Below are positions 8,285 to 15,839 of a stretch of DNA of 64,000 nucleotides, in pieces. A program made the translations under genes and the position numbers. The notes under the pieces were generated by a model. It did no database searches, was not told the origin of the DNA, and saw only the letters and a program-made list of their open reading frames with translations. The stretch spans positions 1,112,501 through 1,176,500 of the forward strand of contig NZ_CP041348.1 in the NCBI RefSeq assembly GCF_009834365.1, in the 5' to 3' direction. This stretch comes from Komagataeibacter xylinus (GTDB lineage: Bacteria > Pseudomonadota > Alphaproteobacteria > Acetobacterales > Acetobacteraceae). The stretch's first letter is position 1. Every line of letters starts with the position of its first letter.

Positions 8285-9214
8285 GAGCCTGATCCGAAAG
8301 TTTTTGAACAATACCAGCCTGTTGTGATTCATCCGTCTTTACGAAGAGATGGAGTGAATGGTGACATGGACTGGTATTGCCCGACGTGAACATAGCCGGG
8401 AAGGACTGCGATATCCATCGGATATGATGGACGGGGAATGGGCTTTGATCATGCCATTTGTGCCCCCTGCGAAACGGGGCGGTCGCCCTCGCACGACGGA
8501 TATGCGCGAGGTGGTCAATGCGATGCTCTACATAGCCTCGGCCGGGTGCGCGTGGCGCCTGCTGCCGAAATGCTTTCCGCCGGTCTCGACTGTCAGGCGC
8601 TATTTCTACGCCTGGCGTGATACCGGGCTGTTCGAGGTCATGAATACGGTGCTGGTCATGAGCCTGCGCGAGATCGAGGGGCGTGAAGCCTCCCCGAGCG
8701 CGGGCGTGATTGACAGCCAGTCGGTGAAAACTACGGAAAGCGGCGGGCTTTCGGGCTATGACGCGGGCAAGAAGGTCAAGGGCCGCAAGCGCCATATCGT
8801 GACTGATACCTGCGGCTTCCTGATCTTTCTCCTCGTTCATGCCGCCGATATCCAGGATCGTGATGGGGCCGTTGATGTCCTGGCGGCAATACGCAGGCGC
8901 TTTCCCTGGCTGCGCCACATCTTCGCTGATGGCGGCTATGCTGGCGAGAAATTGCGATCCGCGCTCGCCTCCATGGGAAAATGGACGGTCGAAATCATCA
9001 GGCGGTCCGATACGGTGAAAGGCTTTCAGATCCTGCCGCGCCGCTGGGTGGTTGAACGGACATTCGCCTGGCTGGGACGGTGCAGGCGGCTCGCCAAAGA
9101 TTGGGAACAATCCATTGCGTCCTCAACCGCATGGACATTGATCGCCTCGATCCGCATGCTCACACGACGGACAGCAAGGCATTGTCAAGCTTGAAAAACT
9201 TTCGGATCGGGCTC
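8285..9214 (+). mobile_element. IS5-family element resembling IS1031
   Basis: The element is exactly 930 bp. It begins GAGCCTGATCCGAAAGTTTT and ends with the near-perfect inverted copy (AAAACTTTCGGATCGGGCTC). TTA is duplicated outside both ends (8282-8284 and 9215-9217). Size, ends and a 3 bp TNA duplication agree with what is known of IS1031 from cellulose-producing acetic acid bacteria. Deleting it with one TTA copy joins host codons into AGNKYVRNTANVLQKT. Confidence 0.95.
8358..9194 (+). CDS. IS5-family transposase (IS1031 group)
   Basis: The intact 278-residue frame contains the IS5 N-terminal DUF4096-like region (YPSDMMDGEWALIMPFVPP, GCAWRLLP) and the DDE core: AGVIDSQSVKTTESGG with the first Asp, RHIFADGGYAG with the second, and RRWVVERTFAWLGRCRRLAKDWE with the final Glu. 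It fills almost the whole element, as expected for a one-frame IS5 member, and could be functional. Confidence 0.95.
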   Translation: MVTWTGIARREHSREGLRYPSDMMDGEWALIMPFVPPAKRGGRPRTTDMREVVNAMLYIASAGCAWRLLPKCFPPVSTVRRYFYAWRDTGLFEVMNTVLVMSLREIEGREASPSAGVIDSQSVKTTESGGLSGYDAGKKVKGRKRHIVTDTCGFLIFLLVHAADIQDRDGAVDVLAAIRRRFPWLRHIFADGGYAGEKLRSALASMGKWTVEIIRRSDTVKGFQILPRRWVVERTFAWLGRCRRLAKDWEQSIASSTAWTLIASIRMLTRRTARHCQA

Positions 9215-9638
9215 TTAGAAATACTGCGAACGTTTTGCAAAAAACTGCTGAGCGAGTGCGGGCAAGAGTGAGTAATATCCAAACCCTCAAGGCGGGTGAC
9301 TGCTACCGCATAGAAAATCATGTTTATCATGAGGCCATCGTTCCAGACGACGCCGTAACGGCAACGATCGTATGTATGCACTCTCCGTCGCCGGGACCTA
9401 TCAAGGTGATTGGCCTAGATGGTTATCCAGAACACCTCGAGTTTCAACGGATCGAACGCCGAGCAGCTGATTACATGGGTTTCGTTTGAGCGCCAATCTT
9501 CACCTCAATCTATGAAAAGACGAGGCTGTCGCGGCGAACCGCGTTGAGCATCATGAAATGAATGACGGATTTTTGCCTACTATGGCGAATAGGAGACATT
9601 CCGCTCCCCCCCCGTCACAGCCCCATTCCTTCGCCACA

Positions 9639-9674
9639 CAAAAAAGGCCGGGACAGAATTGCCCCGGCCCTCAT
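9639..9674 (-). terminator. Rho-independent terminator after htrA
   Basis: Read on the minus strand, GGGCCGGGG and CCCGGCC form a GC stem around a short loop and are followed by TTTTTT. It lies about 25 bases beyond the htrA stop codon. Confidence 0.8.
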
Positions 9675-9699
9675 GCCAATCCGTTCAGTTCACCCGATC

Positions 9700-11262
9700 T
9701 TACTGATCGTCATCATCACCGGTCGGCGCATCATTATCATCGGCATTGGGGCTGACCGCCACGAACACGCTCTGCCCGTTGCGCACGACCCGCAGCAGCA
9801 CCGAGTGATTGGCCTGGAAAGCCTGCCTTATGGCCGAGACAGTGGCGCGCGGGTTTTCAACCGGCACTTCGCCCACCGCCTGAATGACATCACCAGCATG
9901 GATACCAGCCTGCTCGGCGGGCGAGCCGGGCTGCACGTCGCTCACCACCACGCCGCGCACGCTCTCTTCCAGCCCGAGTTGCTGGCGCAGGTCAGGCGTA
10001 AGGGGGGCAAGGGTTACGCCCAGTTTCGGACCCTTGTCGGCATCATGCGCGTTGTCACCCACAGTGCCATCGGCCGTGCTGCCCTTGCCCAGGCTTGAAA
10101 TCAGCACGGTTGCCGTCTGCGGCTTGTTGTTGCGCAGGTAGGACAGCGATGCCTTGGTGCCGGGCGTGATGGAGGCCACATTGACTGCCAGCGTATGGGG
10201 CGTATCGATATTCTGCCCATTGAGCTGGGTCACCACGTCACCGGCCTTAAGTCCCGCCTTCTCGGCCGGGCTGCCCACGCTGACACTGGCTACCAGCGCC
10301 CCGGTGGCCGGTGCCCCCGTGGCCGAGGGCTTCAGCCCCAGCGCGCTGGCCATGGACGGCGTGATTTCCTGCGCCGTTACCCCCAGATAGCCGCGCGTGA
10401 CATGGCCGGTCTTTTCAAGCTGCTCGACAATGTTTTTCACGGTATCGGACGGAATGGCGAAGCCAATGCCGATCGACCCGCCCGAAGGCGAAAGAATGGC
10501 AGTGTTCACCCCCACCACCTTGCCATCCTGCGTAAACAGCGGGCCACCGGAATTGCCACGATTGATGGGCGCGTCCACCTGAATGAAGGAATCATACGGC
10601 CCATCGCCAATATCACGCCCGCGCGCGGAGACGATGCCTGCGGTCACCGTGCCGCCAAGCCCGTATGGGTTGCCAACGGCCACCACCCATTCACCCGGCT
10701 CGACCTTGTCGGAGTCGCCAAGTTCGATAAAGCGCAGCTTGCCCGAGGGCGAGACCTTGAGCAGGGCGATATCGGTCTTTGAATCGCGGCCCACGATCTT
10801 GGCGGGCAGCGCCGTGCCATCATCAAGCGTGACCGTGACCTTGGTCGCACCCTTGACCACATGGTTGTTGGTCACGACGTAGCCATCGGGCGAGATGACG
10901 AAGCCCGAGCCACGCGCCTCGACCGTGCGGTGCGCCTGCTGCGGCATCATCTGGAAAGGGAACGGGAACGGAAAGCCGCCCTGCATGCCGCCGCCACCGC
11001 CGCCCATTTCCTCGCCCGTGTCAGCATCCTTGATGCGGGCCGTGATCGAGACCACCGCCGGTTTGACCTGCTTGACCAGATTGACGAAGTTAGGCAGCTG
11101 CTGGATCTGGGTATCGGGGCGGATGACCCCGGTTTCATCGGCCCGCGCCACAGGTGCGCAGACCAGCCCTGCCCCGGCAACCGTGCTGGCCACCAGCGAG
11201 GCCAGCAACCGCGTGCGAAACCGGCGGGGGGAAAGGGTGTTCGACCGTACTACGTCTGACAT
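9700..11262 (-). CDS. degP: Periplasmic serine endoprotease, DegP/HtrA family
   Basis: The 520-residue precursor starts MSDVVRSNTLSPRRFRTRLL, a basic leader followed by a hydrophobic core ending APVARA-DE, so it is a signal peptide. The trypsin-like domain shows the triad His (TNNHVVKG), Asp (SKTDIALLK) and Ser (GNSGGPL). Two PDZ domains follow (GYLGVTAQEI onward, and PKLGVTLAPLT onward). It degrades or refolds misfolded envelope proteins. The glycine/phenylalanine-rich loop after the first strand is the DegP loop. AGGGA before the ATG at 11262 favours this start; an ATG at 11277 is the alternative. The acidic tail DDNDAPTGDDDDQ is unusual. Confidence 0.93.
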   Translation of the reverse strand: MSDVVRSNTLSPRRFRTRLLASLVASTVAGAGLVCAPVARADETGVIRPDTQIQQLPNFVNLVKQVKPAVVSITARIKDADTGEEMGGGGGGMQGGFPFPFPFQMMPQQAHRTVEARGSGFVISPDGYVVTNNHVVKGATKVTVTLDDGTALPAKIVGRDSKTDIALLKVSPSGKLRFIELGDSDKVEPGEWVVAVGNPYGLGGTVTAGIVSARGRDIGDGPYDSFIQVDAPINRGNSGGPLFTQDGKVVGVNTAILSPSGGSIGIGFAIPSDTVKNIVEQLEKTGHVTRGYLGVTAQEITPSMASALGLKPSATGAPATGALVASVSVGSPAEKAGLKAGDVVTQLNGQNIDTPHTLAVNVASITPGTKASLSYLRNNKPQTATVLISSLGKGSTADGTVGDNAHDADKGPKLGVTLAPLTPDLRQQLGLEESVRGVVVSDVQPGSPAEQAGIHAGDVIQAVGEVPVENPRATVSAIRQAFQANHSVLLRVVRNGQSVFVAVSPNADDNDAPTGDDDDQ

Positions 11263-11399
11263 GGCATCCCTGAGCATGGAGGTCCTGCTGAAATCTCGAA
11301 ACAACGGGGCGGGACTGGCCGCCTGAGCATTACAGTCCCATTCCCTGCATTGTGCCGCAAGAGAGCCAACACGTGTTATACCGTTGCATGACAAATAGG

Positions 11400-11861
11400 T
11401 TAGGCACGCTTCCGGGCAAAAAAATCCCGTAGCAGCGCCCCGGCCTCGCGCTCGCGCACGCCGCCCACCGTCTCGGGCCGGTGCAGGCAGCGGGCTTGCG
11501 CAAACACCCGCGGGCCATGCTCCACGCCCCCGCCCTTGGGGTCATAGGCGCCAAAGACAATCCGGCCGATACGGAAATGCACCGCCGCTGCTGCACACAT
11601 GGGGCATGGCTCCAGCGTGACATAAAGCGTGCAGTCTGCCAGGCGCTGCCCACCGCGCAGGCGGGTCGCTGCGCGCATGACCTGCATTTCGGCATGGGCG
11701 GAGGGATCATGCCACTCCTCCACCCGGTTGCCCGCACGCGCGAGCACCTGCCCCTCCGGCCCGGCAAGGGCGGCCCCCACCGGCACCTCGCCGCGCAGCG
11801 CAGCGGCCCGCGCCTCTGCCATCGCAATATCCATGAAATAAGCCGGGAGCGGACGTGTCAT
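11400..11861 (-). CDS. tadA: tRNA(adenine-34) deaminase
   Basis: The 153-residue cytidine-deaminase-fold protein converts A34 to inosine in tRNA-Arg(ACG). HAEMQ provides the zinc His and catalytic Glu, and PCPMC provides the two zinc cysteines, both in the expected order. The start at MTRPLPAYFMDIAM gives the normal TadA length; the upstream in-frame extension lacks similarity. It lies upstream of htrA on the same strand. Confidence 0.93.
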   Translation of the reverse strand: MTRPLPAYFMDIAMAEARAAALRGEVPVGAALAGPEGQVLARAGNRVEEWHDPSAHAEMQVMRAATRLRGGQRLADCTLYVTLEPCPMCAAAAVHFRIGRIVFGAYDPKGGGVEHGPRVFAQARCLHRPETVGGVREREAGALLRDFFARKRA

Positions 11862-12030
11862 GCCCGCATGATACCCAGCCCCCTCGCTACGGGCCAGTAC
11901 CCCGCGCAAAACCGCAACTTTTTACTGGATTGGAGCAACCCCGCATGGCCATGATGGTTAACGGGTCAGGAGACGGGCATCTGCCCCGCAACGGACCAAG
12001 GCAGCCGCTCCAGCAGCAGAGGAAAGGGTC

Positions 12031-12153
12031 ATGCATACGCTTTCGCTCATTCTGGCAACCGCCGCGATCGTGGCGGGACTGGCTGCATCAAATGACCTGC
12101 ACCCTGCGGCACGCCCTTCCGAGACCTGCCTGCTCACCTGTGCCTTGCGCTAA
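12031..12153 (+). CDS. Putative small membrane or secreted peptide (40 aa)
   Basis: The 40-residue frame starts MHTLSLILATAAIVAGLAAS, a hydrophobic N-terminus resembling a signal or anchor, and ends in a Cys-containing tail (ETCLLTCALR). GAGGAAAG lies eight bases before the ATG, which is a strong binding site for such a short frame. No family is recognised. The repeat at 12182 follows closely. Confidence 0.4.
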   Translation: MHTLSLILATAAIVAGLAASNDLHPAARPSETCLLTCALR

Positions 12154-12181
12154 GGATTGGCTGCAATGGACTGAGCGGAAT

Positions 12182-12257
12182 AAAATTTTCTGGTAAAGCT
12201 TTTTTCAAAAAGCTTCAAAGAACGCTGCCTTTTAAAAAAAGGCAGCACCCAAAAACT
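12182..12257 (+). repeat. Dispersed palindromic repeat, copy 1
   Basis: Outer arms AAAATTTTCTGG and CCCAAAAACT enclose hairpin A (AAGCTTTTTTCAAAAAGCTT) and hairpin B (GCTGCC, A/T run, GGCAGC). It lies 24 bases beyond the stop of the histidine phosphatase gene. Confidence 0.85.
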
Positions 12258-12281
12258 GCCGCTTTTTATCGAGACTTTAAT

Positions 12282-12953
12282 TCAGGGCAGTGGCAGGTCA
12301 TTCACGGTTACAATGCGCCATCCCTCCGGCAGGCGCTCGATCACGCTTAGCGCCAGATTCTGGATGGAGAAATGCAGCGCCGTTTCGGGGTGAACCCGCA
12401 GGGCATGGGCCAGGGCTGCGCGAATGGCTCCGCCATGGCTGACCACCACCATGTCCTGCCCCTCATGCTCGGCGGCAAGGCGGTCAAGGCAGGCCCCCAC
12501 GCGCGAGCACACCTGCACCATGCTTTCGCCCTGCGGCGGCAGTTCGGTTGCCCCCACTGACCAGAACGGATGGGCAGGCAGGCTCAGCTTGTCGGGCAGC
12601 GTGTCATGCGTAATGCCGTGCCACTCGCCCATCGACTGTTCGGTCAGGTCAGGCTCCACGCACCAGTCATGCGGGCCATAGCCAGCCTTCTGGATGGCGC
12701 GCGCGGTATGCTGGGTGCGTGACAGCGGCGAGGTAAACCACAAAGCGGGTTTTGGCAGGCGGCAGGCCAGTGTTTCGTACATCCCGCGCTGCGCCACGAG
12801 GCTGTCGGGGCAAAGCGGCACATCCATCGCCCCATACAGCCGCATGCGGGCATTCTGCTCCACCAGGGCATGGCGGATCAGCCAGAAGCGGGTCACCCCC
12901 TTCTCCAGTTGCGGGGTATCAAGAAAATTGCCGTGGTTGGTCTGTATCGTCAC
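12282..12953 (-). CDS. Histidine phosphatase family protein (phosphoglycerate-mutase-like)
   Basis: The 223-residue protein carries the catalytic motif as LIRHALVEQNARMRLYG (RH with the phospho-accepting His), the second Arg in FTSPLSRTQHTARAI, Glu in EQSMGEW, and the second His in VVVSHGGAIRAAL. These identify the branch-2 phosphatase fold (CobC/GpmB-like), but the substrate cannot be read from sequence. It follows the PLP-type gene on the same strand with a 34 base gap, suggesting co-transcription. Confidence 0.88.
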   Translation of the reverse strand: MTIQTNHGNFLDTPQLEKGVTRFWLIRHALVEQNARMRLYGAMDVPLCPDSLVAQRGMYETLACRLPKPALWFTSPLSRTQHTARAIQKAGYGPHDWCVEPDLTEQSMGEWHGITHDTLPDKLSLPAHPFWSVGATELPPQGESMVQVCSRVGACLDRLAAEHEGQDMVVVSHGGAIRAALAHALRVHPETALHFSIQNLALSVIERLPEGWRIVTVNDLPLP

Positions 12954-12987
12954 GCCGGAAATCCATCATGAAAAAAACAGGAAAAAG

Positions 12988-15099
12988 TCAGGCAGGCAGA
13001 ATCGCGCGCGCGCGCCAGCCATGCGGCAGGTAGGTCTGCACGGGCGCCATGGCGGCAAGGCGGGGCCAGTGCCGCAGGATCAGGCCAATCTTGTCAAGGA
13101 TGCGCCCGACATTGCGCGCCTCGCGGCGCAGGCGTTCGGTCGGGTCCATGCCCTCATGCGAGGGCTCGCCCGAAACCAGTCGCGCGCCAGCCGAAATACG
13201 CAACGCGCCAGCCAGTTCACCCGGCAGGTCGGGATGGGCCAGCGGCACCGGCTGGCCCACATGGCACAGCACCGCGGCAAGGGCCGCATCAGCATCATCA
13301 GAGGGGATGCAGCCGGAAAGATCGGTATTGAGCCACGCATATAACTGCCGCGCCTCGGCTACCGCCAGTGGGCGAAAACCGCCTTCAGGGCTATCGGGGG
13401 CACGGACAAAAAAGCTCATGATGGTTGGCAGGCAGTCCCATGTGTCATCCGGGCCGGGCCGGGTGGGAGCGACAGGCGGCAGCAGTTCCAGCACGGGACT
13501 GGCCGCGATCTGTGCCGTGACGGCGGCAAGAAAACTGCGCAGCCGGTCGCGCACCACGGAGCGGGGTATGGCGCCAAACGCCGTTATTTCAGCCAATGCC
13601 GCCTGCCAGCGCAGGATAAGGCCGACATTGTGCCCTGGCAGCAGGCTATTGCGCGCGGGGCCTGCGGGCCAGGCGGCACGATAGCTGTAATCCGCCAGCC
13701 CGGCGGGCAGGTCGCGCGGGCCATCAAGCCTGCCGCGCACACAGGCAGGCAACAGCAGCGCCCCGCAAAAAGGCGGCCCGGTAAAGAATTTGGAGCCGGT
13801 CACCATCACCATCCAGCCCATGTCCAGATAGGCACGCACCCGTGCCGGATCGAGCCGCGCCTGACAGGCATCCACCACCACATCAGGCCGGTCATCCGTG
13901 CCAGCGCCCAGCGGGGCGGTTGCCTGTTCCAGCGCCGCAAGCCCCGGTGCGAGCAGGCCCGTCTTGGACAGGTCAAGCCGATGCAGCAGCACATGGCGGC
14001 CTGAAGCGCGCAGTTCATGCGTCAGGCAGCAGGTTTGCGCATCCACCTCTGGCAGTGCGCGCACATGGCCCGCCCCATCGCGCATGGGCACGTTGACCAC
14101 CTCTGTATCAGCAGGAAAGCCCGCAATGCGCGCGCCCCGGGTCACGCCATGACCAAGGGCGGTATCATTGGCAAAATGGCGCCCCTGCGCGGCCAGAGGC
14201 ACGCCGCTGCCCGTCTCCTCGGGGGCAAGGAGGATATTGCTGACGGGGCGGCCACCCGGCGCCAGCGCCGCAAGGGCCAGCGCATAGAGTTCGCAATCCG
14301 TGCCCGAAGGAGCGAGCACGACGCCTTCATGCCCGGTCAGGCCAAAAGCACGGGCGATGCCAGCCTGTATACCGGCATCCTGCGTCTGTGCCGCTTCTTC
14401 CGCCCGGCCCTGCAATGCCCCCGCCACCAAAGCGAGACGGGCCGTTTCAGCACCTGCAAAGCCGCGCTCGGACAGTGACGAGGCCGTGGACGAAGCAAAG
14501 GTGATGGCCCATGGCCGGGGCCGGTGCGAACAGCCGTAATGGTTCAGCCCCGTTGCCGGGTCCACCGCCAGCCGGGCATCGCCGCCCGTGGCCATCAGGG
14601 TCTCGATCGGGCCAAGCAGCTTCCATAGCGGGGCCAGCGCGCCCTGCAATGCCGTGAAATCGGCCGCCACCGGCAGCGCTGCAAGGGCTGGCTGCAAGGG
14701 GGCAAGCGCGGGCCACATCGCGCGCAGGGTCGTGCTGTCTGGCACGTCGGATCCGGCCATCAGCGGCACCCATGCGGCGGGCGCATCCGTATCGGCCCGG
14801 CCCGTATCAAGGTACCAGAACAGGGCTGCCGTACGGGCGGCGCAGAAGGCGGCCTGAAACGGCTGTTGGGGCGCGCGTTCCAGCAGGGCGGCGAGTTCCA
14901 GCGCATGGCGCAGGAAGAAGGCCGTCTGCTCAAGATTGCCCTGAAGCGGCAGGCCAAGCACGATCCCCCCATCGGGCAGGATGCGGAAAGGGGCTTCAAG
15001 CACCGGGTCCAGCACGATGCGCCGCGCGCCCGCAATCACCCGCAGGTCTGGCCGTTCCAGAACACGCAGCAGCTCCTGCGTCAGAGTATGGGCGAACAC
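12988..15099 (-). CDS. Uncharacterised PLP-dependent (aminotransferase-fold) protein
   Basis: The 703-residue protein is large for a fold-type I PLP enzyme. About 240 N-terminal residues match nothing I know. A PLP domain follows with GVVLAPSGTDCELYAL (cofactor phosphate-binding loop), VVVDACQARLD (the Asp that contacts the pyridine nitrogen) and MVTGSKFFTGPPFCGALL, in which Lys437 should form the Schiff base. A C-terminal domain of about 200 residues ends in LPHGWRARAILPA. The substrate is unknown. Its start overlaps the RluA-type gene end by 19 bases, so the genes are probably co-translated. Confidence 0.75.
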   Translation of the reverse strand: MFAHTLTQELLRVLERPDLRVIAGARRIVLDPVLEAPFRILPDGGIVLGLPLQGNLEQTAFFLRHALELAALLERAPQQPFQAAFCAARTAALFWYLDTGRADTDAPAAWVPLMAGSDVPDSTTLRAMWPALAPLQPALAALPVAADFTALQGALAPLWKLLGPIETLMATGGDARLAVDPATGLNHYGCSHRPRPWAITFASSTASSLSERGFAGAETARLALVAGALQGRAEEAAQTQDAGIQAGIARAFGLTGHEGVVLAPSGTDCELYALALAALAPGGRPVSNILLAPEETGSGVPLAAQGRHFANDTALGHGVTRGARIAGFPADTEVVNVPMRDGAGHVRALPEVDAQTCCLTHELRASGRHVLLHRLDLSKTGLLAPGLAALEQATAPLGAGTDDRPDVVVDACQARLDPARVRAYLDMGWMVMVTGSKFFTGPPFCGALLLPACVRGRLDGPRDLPAGLADYSYRAAWPAGPARNSLLPGHNVGLILRWQAALAEITAFGAIPRSVVRDRLRSFLAAVTAQIAASPVLELLPPVAPTRPGPDDTWDCLPTIMSFFVRAPDSPEGGFRPLAVAEARQLYAWLNTDLSGCIPSDDADAALAAVLCHVGQPVPLAHPDLPGELAGALRISAGARLVSGEPSHEGMDPTERLRREARNVGRILDKIGLILRHWPRLAAMAPVQTYLPHGWRARAILPA

Positions 15100-15839
15100 C
15101 GTGCTGTTTCCTTTTCCACGTTGGCAGGCGGCACGACCCAGCCCGCTTCGGCCATAAGGCGGCGCATATGGTCTGGTGGGGGAGCCGTGGCCCGCACGGG
15201 CGGGTCAAGCGGCAGATTGATGCCGCGGCTCATGAGGTGTAGCGCCCCGGCCGTGGGCGCGCCATAGCGCTCATCTCCCCGTATGGGGCAGCCGATCAGG
15301 GCACAATGGGCGCGGGCCTGATGGGTACGCCCGGTTTCCAGCACCAGTTCCAGCCAGCTTATGGGCTCACCCGCCGCATCCCTGCCCTGCCCCAGTACCC
15401 GCCACCGCGTGCGCGCGGGCGGCGCATCCTGCACATTGGGCTGCATGCGCCACTGCCCGGCCTCTTCCACGCGGCCAAGCGGGGCAGCGACCACGCCAGA
15501 CAGGCCTGCAGGCGTGCCATGCACGATGGCCCAGTAGGTCTTGCGGGCCTGGCCTGAAGCAAAACAGGCCTGCGCCGCCACCAAAGCCTGCTTGCGCAGC
15601 GCCACGACCAGACAGCCTGCCGTATCCTGATCCAGCCTGTGCGCCAGCCATGGCCCGTTGCGGTGGCGTGACAGGAGGGGAAACCAGTCCTCCACACTCG
15701 GGCCGCCCTTTCGACCGGGATGGACCGGCAGCCCCGGTGGCTTGTCCAGCACCACGAAGCGGTTGTCACGGTAGAGAACCGTGAACGGCAGGGAGCCAGT
15801 GGGCTGCACGGATGCAGGCCGGGGCGAAGGTTGCCTCAT
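15081..15839 (-). CDS. RluA-family RNA pseudouridine synthase
   Basis: The 252-residue protein has the catalytic motif HRLDQDTAG with its Asp, preceded by VLDKPPGLPVHPG and followed by KTYWAIVHG and ETGRTHQARAH, as in RluA/RluC enzymes. There is no N-terminal S4 domain, so it resembles the RluA/TruC type. The target uridine cannot be assigned. The end overlaps the PLP-type gene, and the start overlaps the ftsK stop by four bases. Confidence 0.88.
   Translation of the reverse strand: MRQPSPRPASVQPTGSLPFTVLYRDNRFVVLDKPPGLPVHPGRKGGPSVEDWFPLLSRHRNGPWLAHRLDQDTAGCLVVALRKQALVAAQACFASGQARKTYWAIVHGTPAGLSGVVAAPLGRVEEAGQWRMQPNVQDAPPARTRWRVLGQGRDAAGEPISWLELVLETGRTHQARAHCALIGCPIRGDERYGAPTAGALHLMSRGINLPLDPPVRATAPPPDHMRRLMAEAGWVVPPANVEKETARCSPIL

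Larger units (their letters stand above)
6548..9489 (+). pseudogene. Cupin-like protein gene, interrupted by two insertion sequences
   Basis: The gene survives as three pieces: 6548-6811, 8191-8284 and 9218-9489. Joined, they give exactly 630 bases, an uninterrupted 209-residue frame starting MPVKIPFPLTLDYVRSAS and ending ADYMGFV. The protein has an HxH pair (His76 and His78, in IHTHDKMIESRIL) and later GDCYRIENHVYHEA with His154 and His157, a spacing that suggests a metal-binding double-stranded beta-helix. I do not recognise a named family. The start overlaps the two-transmembrane gene by 11 bases. With two insertions the gene is inactive, and its intact partner may be an orphan. Confidence 0.8.

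Noticed and set aside
11965..12010. Cobalamin-riboswitch-like words (GTCAGGAGAC and GCCCCGCAAC) upstream of the 40-residue peptide
   Set aside because: The two words are in the wrong order and too close together for the known B12 riboswitch, and the downstream frame is not a B12-related gene.
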